NCBI GenBank assembly: GCA_027559495.1 | Contig: JAMXSV010000017.1 | Coordinates: 62,001-126,000 of the forward strand | From: Aurifilum marmelostoma | Taxonomy: Eukaryota; Ascomycota; Sordariomycetes; Diaporthales; Cryphonectriaceae | Length of the DNA stretch: 64,000 nt | Direction: 5' to 3' | Shown: positions 1 through 11,555 of the stretch, in pieces | Layout of the letters: each line of letters starts with the position of its first letter | Position numbering within the stretch: the stretch's first letter is position 1 | The notes under the pieces: generated by a model | Told to the model about the DNA's origin: nothing | Database searches by the model: none | The model's input: the letters and a program-made list of their open reading frames with translations, nothing else | Program-made: the position numbers and the translations under genes

Positions 1-354
1 AAAGTAGAGTTTGTCCTCTAGCAGTGCCCTGGTCGCCAGGTCCTGCGCCCTACCCTCGACCGACAGGCCGGCGTTGAGATCTGGTAACATCCCCCACCGG
101 ACAAGCTTCTGGATGATGAGAGTCGAGTCGCCCATCTGCACCGGTCCAGCCTGCCCGTGCGATGGCGGGAGCACTGTTTCGATGTAGGGAATCTTGCCCT
201 TGGGCGCGGACCGAGGACTTCCAGCACCGCTTTCGTAGGTCACACCGGCGAACCTGAGACGGGCCTCGAGCTTGATGACAAAGGGCGACCAGACGTGCTC
301 GCCTTTTGTGGGCCAGCCTCGGAAGAGTGTAAGGGCAGGCTGGGGCTCCGACAT
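1..354 (-). CDS. Faxc/GST-like protein, N-terminal part (cut by window start)
   Basis: An open frame runs on the minus strand from an ATG at 354 to the first base of the window without a stop, giving 118 residues. The start context is good (CATCATGTC). The protein opens with MSEPQPALTLFRGWP, then has WSPFVIKLEARLRFAGV, PKGKIPYIE and DSTLIIQKLV. This is the thioredoxin-like N-terminal layout of fungal proteins related to failed-axon-connections (Faxc) and metaxin-type glutathione S-transferases. In that family this segment holds the glutathione-site-like fold and is followed by a helical C-terminal domain, which here lies outside the window. The family assignment rests on recalled motif order. 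Substrate and role are unknown, and many fungal members are simply named hypothetical. No intron is visible in this part. Confidence 0.75.
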   Translation of the reverse strand, partial: MSEPQPALTLFRGWPTKGEHVWSPFVIKLEARLRFAGVTYESGAGSPRSAPKGKIPYIETVLPPSHGQAGPVQMGDSTLIIQKLVRWGMLPDLNAGLSVEGRAQDLATRALLEDKLYF

Positions 355-1529
355 GATGGCGTGTCTTTTGTGTCGAACAATACCCGGGCGGTTGATAAAG
401 ATAGACGAATCTGGTCAAATTGAATTGAACATGAAATTTTAAATATGATATCAAGTATGGCTAGAGACCGATAACAATTGCAGTTGGTGACTAGAGACGT
501 CTGCAGATATTGAAAGACATTATAGTCGGACAGACTCGGACTCGCGGAAGACGTCCATTTCTCCGCACGGCACCAAAGGATTTCACAGCTGACAACTGGT
601 TGACATTTGCCAGATTCATCCCCGCCCCTGTGAACGCGAGCACCTGCACCGTGACTAAGACCGTACAATATTGTCATATTGCAATCTCAGCACGCGTTGT
701 TTATTAACATATTCCTACTCTGTGTTAGTAAGCAGTCGCCGATCTCACCGTCATCCTGTGTCTCTTGAGTTTGGAACCTCACATTCCGAAAACAATTATA
801 TTTGCAAGGGAGCCAGTCATAGATCCTATTTGGTTTTGGGATACTTCGATGCTCAAGTACTTGATGCAGCAAATACATCGTTCTCAGACGGACTTTGAGA
901 AGGTTGTCATGGTCTAGCTTTATTAATAGTTGACTATTGTATATCATATGTACAACCTAGACACGGTCTCTCAACAGAGAACAGCCAAAGACAAGGAGAA
1001 CACAAGAGGTTGAGGAGGCACTGAGATATCTCTACTTAATCACGTGAAACAGGATTGGTACAAGGTAAAGAAATAACAAACAATGAGATATCGCTCACAA
1101 TTACCTTTCGAACTTACAATACCTCCTCCGTCCATCATCCCGCCGAGGTAGCTCGTGCCAGGGTCCGATAGGCAACGTGCCGTGCCGGTCCGCATTTGCG
1201 CCTCTTCGAGACCTCAATGACTCACCCAGGACCGTCTTCCAGCAAGGATGGCATTAAGCAAAGAAACAAAACACTCTCTACGCCTTCATTATATCTCACC
1301 TCCGAAGTTATCAACCCTTTTACATTCGACCCATCACCTCCTCCGTCTAGATCTCCCTCTCTCTGATTCCTCAATCACTAGACATTCAATCGACTCCCTC
1401 GCTTACCTAGTCAGACGCTCCAAGACGTAGGTCATATCAATTCCGCCTACGGCCTCGTTCTCCCCTGGTAATTATATAAACTTAAAAAGAAGAAAGAAAA
1501 AAAAGAGGAGAGAGAGCAGAACAGACACA
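355..1529. other. Divergent intergenic region
   Basis: This gap lies between the Faxc-like start at 354 and the GNAT start at 1530, so it should hold both promoters. It has a CACGTG core near 1043 and a TATATAA at 1473-1479, about 50 bp before the GNAT start codon. Short open frames on both strands lack protein-like character. I see no RNA gene. Confidence 0.5.
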
Positions 1530-2348
1530 ATGGCCCCGACCCTCTACCTCCGCCCAGCAACCCCCACCGACCTCCCCCGCATGGTAGACATCTTCATCGC
1601 CGCCTTCTCCCCAGGTCCCTGGAGCGCCCTCCTCTTCCCTCCCCGCCTGCGCACCCGCCCCGGCAGCGCAGACGAGGTCGACTGGCGCGTGCGCGTGTTC
1701 CGCGCCCAGCTGGGCAGGCCGGGCCGGCACCACGTCCTGGCCGTCCAGCGGCGGCGGCACCAGCAGGACGAAGAGGAGGAGGTCATCGTGGGCTGGGCGA
1801 GCTGGCTGGACGCGGCGCGGGACGTGACGGCGGGGTGGACGAGCGAGGAGAAGATGGCGGATCTGGAGAAGACGTGGGGCAGTGCTAGCCCGCCTGGGCT
1901 TGACAGGGCGGCTTGGGAGGACATGGGGCGGCAGGGGGATGTTGTGAACGGAATGGCGAGGGAGGCGTTGGGGCCGGACAGGTTGAAGAAATCAATTGGT
2001 AGGTATCAATCGTCCCCCTTCGTTTATAGGGCATCTCTGATTTGTTGAGTATTGAATCATTTCATTCATTATCGGCTGACCTGACTTATCTAACACGTTC
2101 GGCACACAGAACTCCAATACCTCATGATCGACCCAGCTCACCAGCGCAAGGGCGTAGGACGACTACTCGTGCAGGAAGGTCTCGAACGTGCAGCTGCAGA
2201 GGGTAAAGATGCGTGGCTTCGCTCGACAGCCGAGGGTAGGCCACTGTATCTCGCCCTAGGGTTCAAGGAGGTTGGGGAAGGGACGGTCTGCGGAGCCCGC
2301 CATTGCGCCATGGTGAAGAGCTCTTCAGGTGGCGGCACGGGCTTGTAG
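1530..2348 (+). CDS. GNAT-family N-acetyltransferase
   Basis: Two exons, 1530..1998 and 2110..2348, encode 235 residues. The intron has a GTAGGT donor and a CACAG acceptor, and joining restores one frame through E-L-Q-Y-L-M-I-D-P. The protein starts MAPTLYLRPATPTDLPRMVDIF, a typical GNAT opening strand and helix. The acetyl-CoA-binding motif A is clear at residues 164-175 (D-P-A-H-Q-R-K-G-V-G-R-L), followed by GLERA and, near the end, YLALGFKEVG. Family members move an acetyl group from acetyl-CoA to an amine; this fungal subgroup is mostly uncharacterised, so the substrate cannot be named. The region between residues 40 and 85 is unusually rich in Arg and acidic residues. A TATA-like box sits about 50 bp upstream. 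Confidence 0.85.
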
Positions 2349-2360
2349 ATATCTTGTAAC

Positions 2361-2453
2361 TTGTGTGTATATGTGTATATGTGTGCATATGTGTGTATCT
2401 ATGTGTATATGTATATGCATCTGTGTATGTGTATGTAGATGTAGGTGTATGTA
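2361..2453. repeat. Imperfect TG/TA microsatellite
   Basis: A run of TGTGTATATG-type units of varying order follows the GNAT stop codon directly. It probably lies in the 3' UTR or terminator of that gene. Confidence 0.8.
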
Positions 2454-2739
2454 CCTATCAGATACTGGAGTAGCTACTGCGGGTGCAATGCAGCTAGTAT
2501 CGTGACCGTAATAGAATATCTACGGAGAACATTAAAGTATAAAGGCTTTGACGTCAGTCTTGCCCTCTGTCAGACGGCCTGATCCAGGTACTGCCTCGAC
2601 TCATGCCCCATTGACAGGACCTCGTGGGGTACCTTATACAACAACCGTTTGTGGCATCCTGCATACATGCTCCTCATCTGGTTCCTCTCCCCGTCCAGAA
2701 CGTCTCGTAGCCATCTGCAGCGCTCTAGTCTTCAGCCTT

Positions 2740-5284
2740 CTACTTCGCTTTCCTCTTCTCCTTGTCTTTGCCTTCGTCCTTCTTTCTCTCCCTCTTCTTC
2801 GGCTCCAGCCACTCGTTGAATCCTACGGGCCAGTACACACGCCCAAGCGAGCCACCCATACCAAAGTCCTCGGGGCTCACAACGAGGGCACCGGGAGTGG
2901 GGGCGAGCTCAGCTGTTGTCTCCTTCTCAGCACCCCCTCCTACAGCCTCGTCATCTCCATCGTCAGACTTGACCTTCCGCTTCTTGGGCGAGGACTTCTT
3001 GGCCTTCTTTACCGCTGGGGCCGGGCGGTCCTGGTCCTCTCGTTCGAAGGGGATCACATCAGCAATCTTTTCGTGGCCGGGCAGCTTGAAGCGCCGCATC
3101 AAGTCGAACACGGCCTGTTCCTTGTCCTTGGCTTCGATCATGAGATCCATATCCGGCGGGCACGGCGGCAGCGTCGCGACACGGGGGCTATGCTTACGCC
3201 TGTCATGCGCAGACACCGCACCGGGGCGTGGTTCAGAGTAGTGCATCTTTTGCTTGATTCCCTTGCGAGTCCAGGTGGCAGCAATGCGGGCCGAGATCTC
3301 CGGCTGTGAGATGTCGAGGGTGCCCTCCCGGCACTTGTCGGCATCGAAGACGATGTTATGGTGATGGTAGTCTAGGACAAGGGGAATGTTCAGCTCCTCA
3401 CAGATAGGAAGCAGGTCATGCACCGACCAGGACACGTCGTCATTCTCCAGCACCAACCGGCGCTTGATGGAGTCCGGGAGAAGGACGTAGTTGGCGCGAA
3501 AGCGGTCGAGGGTTGCTGGTTTCCCGCCATCACCGGCAAAGGTACCACCCATGTGCAGGATCATGATGGCGTCGCGATCCTGCTGAGGCGGGAGCTTGAG
3601 CAGCGAGAGCATCTCGTCATGATACTCCAGATCTCTTACAGACGCGGTGACAACTTCTCTCCGGGGCGAGCCGAGCTGTGTGAACTATAGGCAGAGTGCC
3701 GGAAAAGGCTCAGGATCAGTCGTGTCTTTTATGAAACCTAAACACCGCCACCACCAGCGTCAATCTTGTGATGCTACTCACCTGTCCAGGATGCGTCGTC
3801 AGGCGGTGTCCAAGCTCGGCGGCGACCTCGCCGACCTCAGCCAGAACCTCAGATGCAAAAGGAGCAAGCCTGTAGCCATATTCGGCATGACTCGCAAAGG
3901 GGAACATCTCTGAGCTAAGACGCATGAACTTGATCCCATACTTATCGTTCCAGCGGAGCATCTTGATAATGTCTCGGGCGTTGGCGAGGCCCAGACGCTC
4001 TACCCACCTCTGGCCGCGAGCCACATCCGGCTGTTTGGTGGTGTCGGGCTTATTCCTAGGACCCTCAGGCTGTGATGGGTCCGTCAGAGGATGGCGGTGT
4101 TCCATAATGCTCGCAATGCGACAGGTTCGTGAGCTGAAGACCGAGGGCCGTGCACAGCGCAGATACGTATTCAGACAGGCCTAATGATGAAGCCCGTCAG
4201 TCTGGTGTCGTGAGGGCCAAACATCACCGGAGACACAAAAAAAAGAAAAGAAAAAATGAAGAGTAAGAGAGAGAGAGAAACCGACATATCCCAGGCGACC
4301 TTTCCACGGCAGTGGCAGGTAGCCGCTGTTGACGGCTGGCGGCCGTCTCGCGGCACTATCTACAGTAGCGGGATCATCGTCCGCCTCGCCTCCTGTCTCT
4401 TCAGGCGGGCATTCCGGCCCGGTCTGGCTAGTCAGGTCGGCCTCACCAGGTTCTCGGTCCGGGGTGAGGAGGATGCGGTCGGTCTTGAGGACGTCATCTG
4501 CGGAATGAAGTGGTCGCAGGAGGTAAGAACGGTTAAGCTGGTCGTCTCCCACGACCTTGGCCAGGCTCTCCTCGACCTGGAGCTTGCGCCTCTTGACGTC
4601 CCTCTTGAAGTTCAGCTCCATCTCCTCCAGACCCTGCATGGCGTCGTCGACCCCCACCTGGGCCACCTCGACCCGGTGCTCTGCCGTCTCTGCGCTGCTC
4701 TCCGTCGACAGACCCTTCTGGCGCATCTTCTCGAGGTCTCCGAGGTTGGGCCCAATACCGGCGCCTTTATTCTGGCCCGTGGTGGTGCCGCGCGACGAGG
4801 CGGTGCGACGTGATGATCTCCTCAGGGCTCTGTTGTTATTGTTGCTGTTGCTACCGCTGCTGCTGGGTGACGTAAGATCCGACGATGAGTCCTTTTTGTT
4901 AGGTTGAGGAGCGGCTGTGCTGTTCTGCACCGACTGTGCAGGTTCTGCAGCGACGTGCGAGGGTAGACATGCATCAGCACCGGCGGTGGCAGCAGCACCA
5001 GCAGCGGCCCTCCTCTTGCCCTTAGCAGCACGCGATGACATGGCGATGGTGGAGACTGTGGCGGTATGACGTCTCGGGGGAGGAGTAGTATATAGTTGCA
5101 ATGCAGCTCTGTCCGCCCTGAGGGCGCGGAGACAAAGTAGCGGGAGGATGGTGGCGGCGGAGCTGCTGGTCCGGAGGGTGTTGTAGGACGGGGCAGCCAA
5201 CCGTCGAAGAATCGGAGCTCGATGTCCGGTGACCCGTGGCACAAGGAGGCTAGATGACATGCAGGTAGAACGTCTGGGCCGCAT
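2740..5284 (-). CDS. uve1: UV-damage endonuclease (UVDE/Uve1 family)
   Basis: Three exons on the minus strand, 5284..4286, 4180..3782 and 3684..2740, encode up to 780 residues. Both junctions are phase 0 and restore family motifs: LPLPWKGRLGY/ACLNTYLR and RLTTHPGQ/FTQLGSP. The UvdE TIM-barrel domain spans roughly residues 320-660 and shows LANARDIIKMLRWN, RLSSEMFPFASH, MILHMGG, LVLENDD, DYHHHN, KMHYSEP and MDLMIEAKDKEQA. These include the His, Glu and Asp metal ligands of the family. The enzyme nicks DNA 5' of UV photoproducts and starts repair without photoreactivation (Neurospora MUS-18, fission yeast Uve1). A basic nuclear signal, PKKRKV, sits near residue 699. The first ATG (5284) gives an Arg/Ser/Ala-rich N-terminus resembling a mitochondrial presequence. 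A second in-frame ATG at 5041, in the better context GCCATGT, matches the start I recall for MUS-18. Confidence 0.93.
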
Positions 5285-7527
5285 GCGAGAGGCCACGCTG
5301 GGGTGTGGTACCAGGGCTCGGGCCTCGTCTCACACAATGCTTGGATGTTGCTGGATGATTCAGTACCTTCTCCTCCTCCTCCTCCTTATTTCTGCAGATG
5401 GCTGAAACTGGCAAAAATGAACAGGCAGGCAGGCAGATCGACAAGACAGTTGGCTCGACCCTACGTGCGTGCGTGGGTCGGGTCGGTTCGGGTCGATCTG
5501 GCCAAGGGCTGGAAAGTTGGGTCAGACTGCAGGGCCGGCTGTGCTGTGAGGGTGGGCAGTGGTAGTGAGCAGGCCTGGCGGTTAGAATGCCGTGTAGTGA
5601 AGACCTGGGCTCACAGGGCCAGACAGGGTGCGTGTAGTGTGGTAGTGATTGGTCGTTCAGGCGCTCCCCTTGCAGGATTTCAGGAAGTACACACGTGGGA
5701 CTTTGCACTCTCGTGGGAAGGCAGGCTGGTAGGCTGGCTCCGTGGCAGGATAGTAAGCTGTGTGGTAGACGTAGACAAAGAGAGATCTAGCAGCTCGGTT
5801 TGTAGTTGGCTGTGGTGTGAGCGTCGTTGATGTTGTCCAACCCGGGGCTCAGAGTTTTGATCTCGTCTGAACGCGAGCGACTGAGCCCTGAACTTGGACT
5901 AGACTGCAACGACTAGGCCTTTGATTAGATGACTAGTAGACTTACCATTCACGCCGTGGTGGCAGCATGTAGAAGTAGATGACTGGTAGACTCAGTCCTT
6001 GACGCCCGTCTCGTCAGGCTGGCAGGGCTGGTAACGGTAAGCAAGCCACCAGACAAGTCGCCGAGGTCATCGTATGGACTTGCTGACGCTGCTTCTTCTC
6101 CTTCTCGTCTCCAGTGGCGAGGTGGGAGGGACACCAATTCTCAGATCTCAAAGGCTTCCACCCAACAAAATCGACCTGATGGATGAGGGTCCTACAACTT
6201 GATCATGGGCGATGGTAGCCAGTGGCCGACGTAGGTCGGGGGACTATGATGAAATTGGAGAGACCAGTCCACGGCCCGGATCGAGCCAACAGGGCAGGAT
6301 CGAGGCTGTAAGGCAGGAGACCAACGTCATTTCTTCCCCTGGTAAAGGAAGGGGGGGGGCAGGTTCTGATTATCCCGATGTGTCACCAGCTCGCGCGGTA
6401 TGGAGACAGGACGGACCACCGACGACGGCTTCCTTTTTTTTTTTGGTCCTTTGTGTCCTTAGTAGCAGATACGCAATCAATCACATCAGAGGGCAAGAAG
6501 GACCGCATGCATATGACTGGTTTGGCCTCGGTCCTCTCGATTGTTGGACGATCGAGACTGCTGGGGTGTGCTTTCCGTCTCATCACCTTCTGTCTGGTAG
6601 TGGCAATAGCAGAGGAAAGAGCGACTTAACCTCATCTCACGTCGATGATTAGGCTGATGATGTAATGTCCCAAATGCCCCTGTCATGATCTGCGATCCCG
6701 GCTTTAGCATGTTTGCGCACTGACAGGATACCCCTGCAGCCCTGCCACCTTATCCCGCGAACGCCAGCAACATATCGCATATTTTGGCTTGGATTCCAGC
6801 CAGCGAGACTTCAAGAGGAACTGTCTGGAATTTACAAGTACTTATTCATACACAATATATTCAGGGGTTGGAAGACATCTTGGCAAGATAAGCATAAACA
6901 GGGCATTGTACCAATCTGGAGTCCATGTAGGTGTCACATGTAATGTCCTTCGACTACCCGCAGTGATATAGACTTTAGGAGAATCTGCTCCGTATACAGA
7001 GTGCATTGATTGCTTAGTGTCGTACAGCAGCAGATAGTCGCAGTAGTATATGTTATAGCACCACAACACCAGCCCAAACCGGTAGAATCACGCGTACCTC
7101 GGCCGAGTCCCCGGACAAGACGCTCCTGTCCGAGGACAAAAACGTATTGTGATTTAGTCTGTACACGCCACACGCCTTTCTCTTTGAACATGCCCTTGCC
7201 CAAAGTACTTATAGCACTATCTGGAGGAGATATAGCAGTTTAGCCGGTGTAACCCCATCGGGGATTATCACTTTTGTGAGAGAACCATGTAACCCCCCCA
7301 TTCATTCACGGCTTTGAGGCTAACAAATCCACATCAGTCCCCGTCACCCACGATGGCGAGTTGGCTCCAGGTAGTGCGATCGCAATTCCAATGGCCGCTT
7401 CCCCTGCTGGTAGCTGTTCCGGGGCCGGCTGTTGTTCCTTAATCGCTACCCTTACCCAGCAAGGCGTTCGGCAGACTGGACATTCATGATTGCCCCTCAG
7501 AAACTACTTAGTCAGACATGGCTCATA
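5285..7527. other. Gene-poor region upstream of uve1
   Basis: I find no convincing gene here. The stretch next to 5284 is the uve1 promoter and leader, with repeated GATCGA boxes (separate entry). Open frames on the plus strand between 5300 and 6650 have erratic composition and no ATG with good context. From about 6700 the base composition becomes more AT-rich. Confidence 0.45.
5436..6555. promoter_or_regulatory. Five GATCGA boxes upstream of uve1
   Basis: GATCGA, or its reverse complement, occurs at 5436-5441, 5493-5498, 6279-6284, 6298-6303 and 6550-6555, that is 150-1270 bp before the uve1 ATG. Chance would give about 0.5 on both strands over this length. GATCGA-type sites are bound by the White Collar light-response complex in Neurospora. 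Light control of uve1-type genes has been reported in fungi, so a light-response role is a reasonable inference. Confidence 0.4.
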
Positions 7528-8260
7528 CTAAAAGTGTTGGCACGTCTTGGCAGAAACGACATCGTCGCCGAACCATTGGCTGACCGGGGATGACATCAGC
7601 TGGTTCATAATCTGGACTGGTAAATTTTCCGCTGTGGACGGTTCTGAGCTCTGATTTGTACCTTCATTATCGTTGTTGCTATAATTCTGCAGTACCTGTC
7701 GGAACAGCTCGTTCACTATACTATGACCTTAGCAGAGTTCCGCTTATATATATATATTAAAATAAAAAAACTCACTGCAGATTGGACACTCAAAATGTGC
7801 CTGAGAATCCCGTCTTGTATGGTCGACCTCGTCCACGGCAGCGCGTAGCTCTCGTGTTGCGTCCATCAACTCCACAGCATCGGGCTGGTAGCCGTGCCTT
7901 GACCTGCGGCCCTTAGGATGCCTACACCCAGCGTAGCAGGCGAGTCACCTGTTAGCAAAGACAGCTACGCGTACGCTGAAGCGGAGATATCTGCATTATG
8001 AGGTGAGAAGGGAGAGGAAATATACATACACAATCAAGTAATAGATGAGTAGAACACAGAAAAATGGAATGATGACACTGATGACGGCGAAGAGCGTCTC
8101 CACTTCTTCTTTTACTTCTTAGTTGAAGAAGTACTTCGTGTTTGAATTGTACTCGGCGTTGTTGTTGTTGCTGTAATATCACGAAATGCACTGGGAGCGA
8201 TGTTACACCTTCATCTTCGCTGCTGATGATGGAAAGGGACCTGTCAGTCTTGATAAACAT
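7528..8260 (-). CDS. Predicted small single-pass membrane protein with CPIC motif
   Basis: Four short exons on the minus strand, 8260..8209, 8108..8030, 7921..7776 and 7715..7528, can be joined in one frame to give 154 residues. Donors are GTGTAA, GTATGT and GTGAGT; intron lengths are 100, 108 and 60 bp. The product begins MFIKTDRSLSIISSEDE and has one strong membrane helix at about residues 22-44 (LFAVISVIIPFFCVLLIYYLI). A charged, helical stretch follows (VELMDATRELRAAVDEVDH), then FECPIC and a polar tail ending AKTCQHF. The single CPIC pair plus late Cys-His is too little for a RING finger. I recognise no family. The acceptor of intron 1 (AAAAG) is weak, so exon 1 is the least certain part. 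Confidence 0.45.
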
Positions 8261-10322
8261 GGAACGGAGAAAGTAGTCAACATAATCTACTTGTTTCTAA
8301 CCCTCAATAGGTCTACCCACGAGATACAGAGGGCACCTATGTGGCATAATCAGAGTCCAGCAAAGATCAGCCCGTACGACACCGCGCGTGGTTTGCTGTA
8401 GGCTTTGGCGAGCGAGCTGGCCTCCTGTCGGAAATCCTTTGAGTCCACGGGCTGGGAAACCCCATATTGAATGGACATAAGATGCCGCATGATGCCCTGG
8501 AATATCGCACTTCTGGATCAGGTTGTGGACCTTTTTGTTTTGGCCCCCAGTGCCTATCTGAAGGAAATTTCCCTGGTCTTGAACCGAGTATGTAACACAC
8601 AGTCGGTCGTGCTGACAGTCTACATGAGCTGACAACTGAATCTGTTTTCATATGTGTTTGTCCATGGAATCTGGGGGGGAGCGATGAACGGGGCTATCGG
8701 CCCAATTCCTGTGGTTGGTCTACCTATAGAGTACTGTGGTGCACCTTTTAGGAAGAATCAAAGATAGCGATGGATCTTTCGACAAGATATCCCTTCTCAA
8801 TACTCGTTATTGTAATTGGGAAGGACCTGGATCAAACGTTTGATCTCTCAAACAGAGATGCGGATCCATTCACTTCAAAGCATTGAGTCCCCGGACATGC
8901 ACATGAGAGCCTCCTTCTACCAGCCGCACTGCTACCGAATTATTAACCATGAATGGCCCGATTTAATGTTTACTATAGAGATCTGGTCAAATTGTATACA
9001 TGGGATCTTGACGCGATAATCAGTCTCATCACTTTGAATGGTTAATGGCCTACCAAGTCAGGAGCTCACTTATTAGATCGTTGCATTCTGCTCGGCCTAC
9101 ACAACTATCTTGGACAAGTATTGCAGGCAAAAATATATTCCGAGGACTTTTGTAATAGCGAATCCCGGCAGTATGCCTGCTTGTGACTCTTGATTGTCTT
9201 CGTCGTTGGCTAGTGAAGGATGACCTTTGCGGCTGGCATCCCAGCGCGCATGCTGGGCCGAGACGACCAAAATCTGCTTCATTTGGCTGGCTGAGGGCCG
9301 CTTCCTGATTCGCAGAGTTCTACGAGAAACAGGCTGGTAAGCATTAGCCCAGGTCGGGACAATTTGGGTTGATTGCGCTCGATGCGCCTCGCCTGCAAGT
9401 TGCGGTGACAAATGCAGGTGGTAGGACATTGTGGACAAGGAATATAGGTGGACGTCATGTCAATGATGAGGCAATGCAATAAATCACTGTCGTGGAGATC
9501 TGAATGGCCTAAAAGGGCCTCTTTCCGCGGTTGCAAAAATGCAAAGGTGCATTTCGACTGCAGAATCGGTCTTGCTAGAAATGTTCATAGGTATATATAA
9601 GCCTATTGAAGTCTCGCTTAGGGTAGCTAAAAGCTAATCACATTAAGAACCGAGTCAATACGAAGTCTTCCGAAGCCAACGGACCCTCTTCGATAGACTG
9701 ACAGACTGGAAAAAGTATCATACATTCGGTGGCCTTGTTGCGGTTCTCGTGCGTGTCCACATCCCATGGGATACTATTGTCCATCCAGTGCAAATTTGCC
9801 ACAATTCATGTTACACCATGAAAAGAAGTATTGAATTGCCTCGATATCTATTCAAGCCTGCCCGGACTGTATGTTATGATTCCCTTTTGTCTTGCCTTGA
9901 GAAGACCCTCTCCTTCTGAGGATGACCTTGGACTATAGAGCGGGCCACTCGGAGCCCTCCTCAAAAGATCATCATACACTCCGACTGGGCTTGGTGAATA
10001 TATTCTACGCATAGGACTGCCGTCGTCTCGCACAGCGTACTGCCGACTTGCCGGCGTGAAATAATGTCGAGATGTGGAGCATAGTGATCAGAGCCTAGCT
10101 ACTGGGTTATAAAAGAGGGTTATATCCGCTGTTCGAGCGGGAATTTGCATTCCCGACCCCTCATCGCCAGCCCTAAGATTTTGGCGTCTTAAAAGGTATA
10201 AGTCACCTGTTGATAACTGTACTATAAACATTGATGTATCTATATATAATAACTTGCCATACTTGAACGCGCCTCCAAACCTCACCATTACTCGTGTGTT
10301 TACCACTCTTACTTCCTTCATC
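8261..10322. other. Intergenic region with weak open frames
   Basis: No gene is convincing. A minus-strand frame with an ATG at 9429 and stop at 9097 encodes 110 residues without recognised motifs. A second minus frame, 10012..9848, encodes a Ser/Pro/Arg-rich peptide with repeated Y-S-P (IYSPSP, LYSPRS, TYSPG) and no upstream start; it may be a remnant or a terminal exon. A TATATATAA at 10241-10249 lies about 80 bp before the methyltransferase gene. Confidence 0.4.
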
Positions 10323-11555
10323 ATGGTGCCCATCTTCCGCGCGGACCAGGTCGGTTCCCTCCTCCGCCCCACCTCCCTCCTCGACCTCCGCACCAAACAC
10401 CAAATAACGGCCAGCTACGCCACCATCACGACCTCAGAGGAAGTCCTCCGCGCCACCTCGGCCGCCGTGGCCGCCGCAGTGCAGCACCAGCTCGACCAGT
10501 CCATCTACCCGGTCACGACGGGCGAGCTGGAGCGGTCCATCTTCTACGGCGGCTTCTTCGAGACCCTCGAGGGCTTCACTACGATTCCCGACCTGCCCAT
10601 CCCGTCTGGCTTCCGGCGGAACCTGCCCAGCGTCGCGAGGCTGCACGAGGCCGGCGTCAAGACCCGGCCGGGCGTGGTGGCGACGGGGCCGATCCGGTGG
10701 ACAAGGCCTGCGTACGGGGACAGCTGGGCTCTGCTGAAGGGCAGCATGCCGGCGGACGAGGAGAGGTGCCTTGAGAGATGCAAGATCACGGTTCCCAGCC
10801 CGACGTACCAGCACATCCAGCTCAAGCCCGGCACCGCATACACGGCCGAGTCAGGCTACGCGAGCGACCAGGCTTACTTTGCGGACCTGGCGGCGGCGTA
10901 CCGGGCGGAGCTGAAGAGCCTGTATGACGCCGGGTGTCGCAACGTGCAGGTGGACGACCCCAACATGACGTTCTTTGTCATGGACTCGTTCCGGGCCGGG
11001 TGTCGCGACGAGGGGTGGGATGCGGACACGCTGATGGAGCAGTACATCGGCGTGCACAACGCCTGCATCGCAGGGCGGCCCAGAGACATGCACGTGGGCG
11101 TTCACCTCTGCCGCGGCAACATGTGGAGCGGTGTCGTGGAGGGCGGGGTGGGCGCCGGGTCCTACGAGCGGATCGCGGAGAGGATGCTGAACGGGCTGGA
11201 CTACGACTCGTTCTATCTCGAGTACGACGATGAGCGCTCGGGGGATTTCGAGCCGCTGCGGTTCTTGCCCGGGGGCAAGAGGGTGGTATTGGGTCTGGTG
11301 TCGACGAAGCGGGCTGCGCTGGAGGATATGGATCATCTGGTGCAGAGGGTGCACGAGGCTGCGGGTGTTATTGCCAAGGCGCAGGGAAGGGCAGTGGAGG
11401 AGGTCTTGCGCGACAATACCCTGGCCGTGAGCCCGCAATGCGGGTTTGCGAGCCAGAGCCAGGGGGGTGGTGTGGGCATGACGGAGGAGAGGCAGTGGGA
11501 AAAGCTGGTTCTGGTGAGGGATCTGGCCCGTAAAATCTGGAGAGATGCTATGTAG
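10323..11555 (+). CDS. Cobalamin-independent methionine synthase-like protein (MetE C-terminal/YxjG type)
   Basis: A single exon of 410 residues starts at the ATG in TTCATCATGG. The opening FRADQVGSLLRP is the hallmark of YxjG/YxjH-like proteins, which correspond to the catalytic C-terminal half of MetE. All four zinc ligands expected for the MetE barrel are in place: His261 and Cys263 (VGVHLCRGN), Glu300 (FYLEYDD) and Cys373 (SPQCGFAS). The intact zinc site suggests activation of a thiol substrate such as homocysteine, with a methyl donor that is not established for this subfamily. It lacks the N-terminal half of full-length methionine synthase, as is normal for the group. The family call is firm; the exact reaction is inferred. 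It is usually cytosolic and no targeting signal is visible. Confidence 0.85.
   Translation: MVPIFRADQVGSLLRPTSLLDLRTKHQITASYATITTSEEVLRATSAAVAAAVQHQLDQSIYPVTTGELERSIFYGGFFETLEGFTTIPDLPIPSGFRRNLPSVARLHEAGVKTRPGVVATGPIRWTRPAYGDSWALLKGSMPADEERCLERCKITVPSPTYQHIQLKPGTAYTAESGYASDQAYFADLAAAYRAELKSLYDAGCRNVQVDDPNMTFFVMDSFRAGCRDEGWDADTLMEQYIGVHNACIAGRPRDMHVGVHLCRGNMWSGVVEGGVGAGSYERIAERMLNGLDYDSFYLEYDDERSGDFEPLRFLPGGKRVVLGLVSTKRAALEDMDHLVQRVHEAAGVIAKAQGRAVEEVLRDNTLAVSPQCGFASQSQGGGVGMTEERQWEKLVLVRDLARKIWRDAM

Noticed and set aside
5285..5296. In-frame GTG upstream of the uve1 ATG as a start
   Set aside because: Nuclear genes rarely start with GTG; the first ATG is at 5284.
9097..9429. 110-codon minus-strand ORF in the gap before the MetE-like gene
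   Set aside because: The start is acceptable, but no domain, neighbour logic or splice signal supports it.
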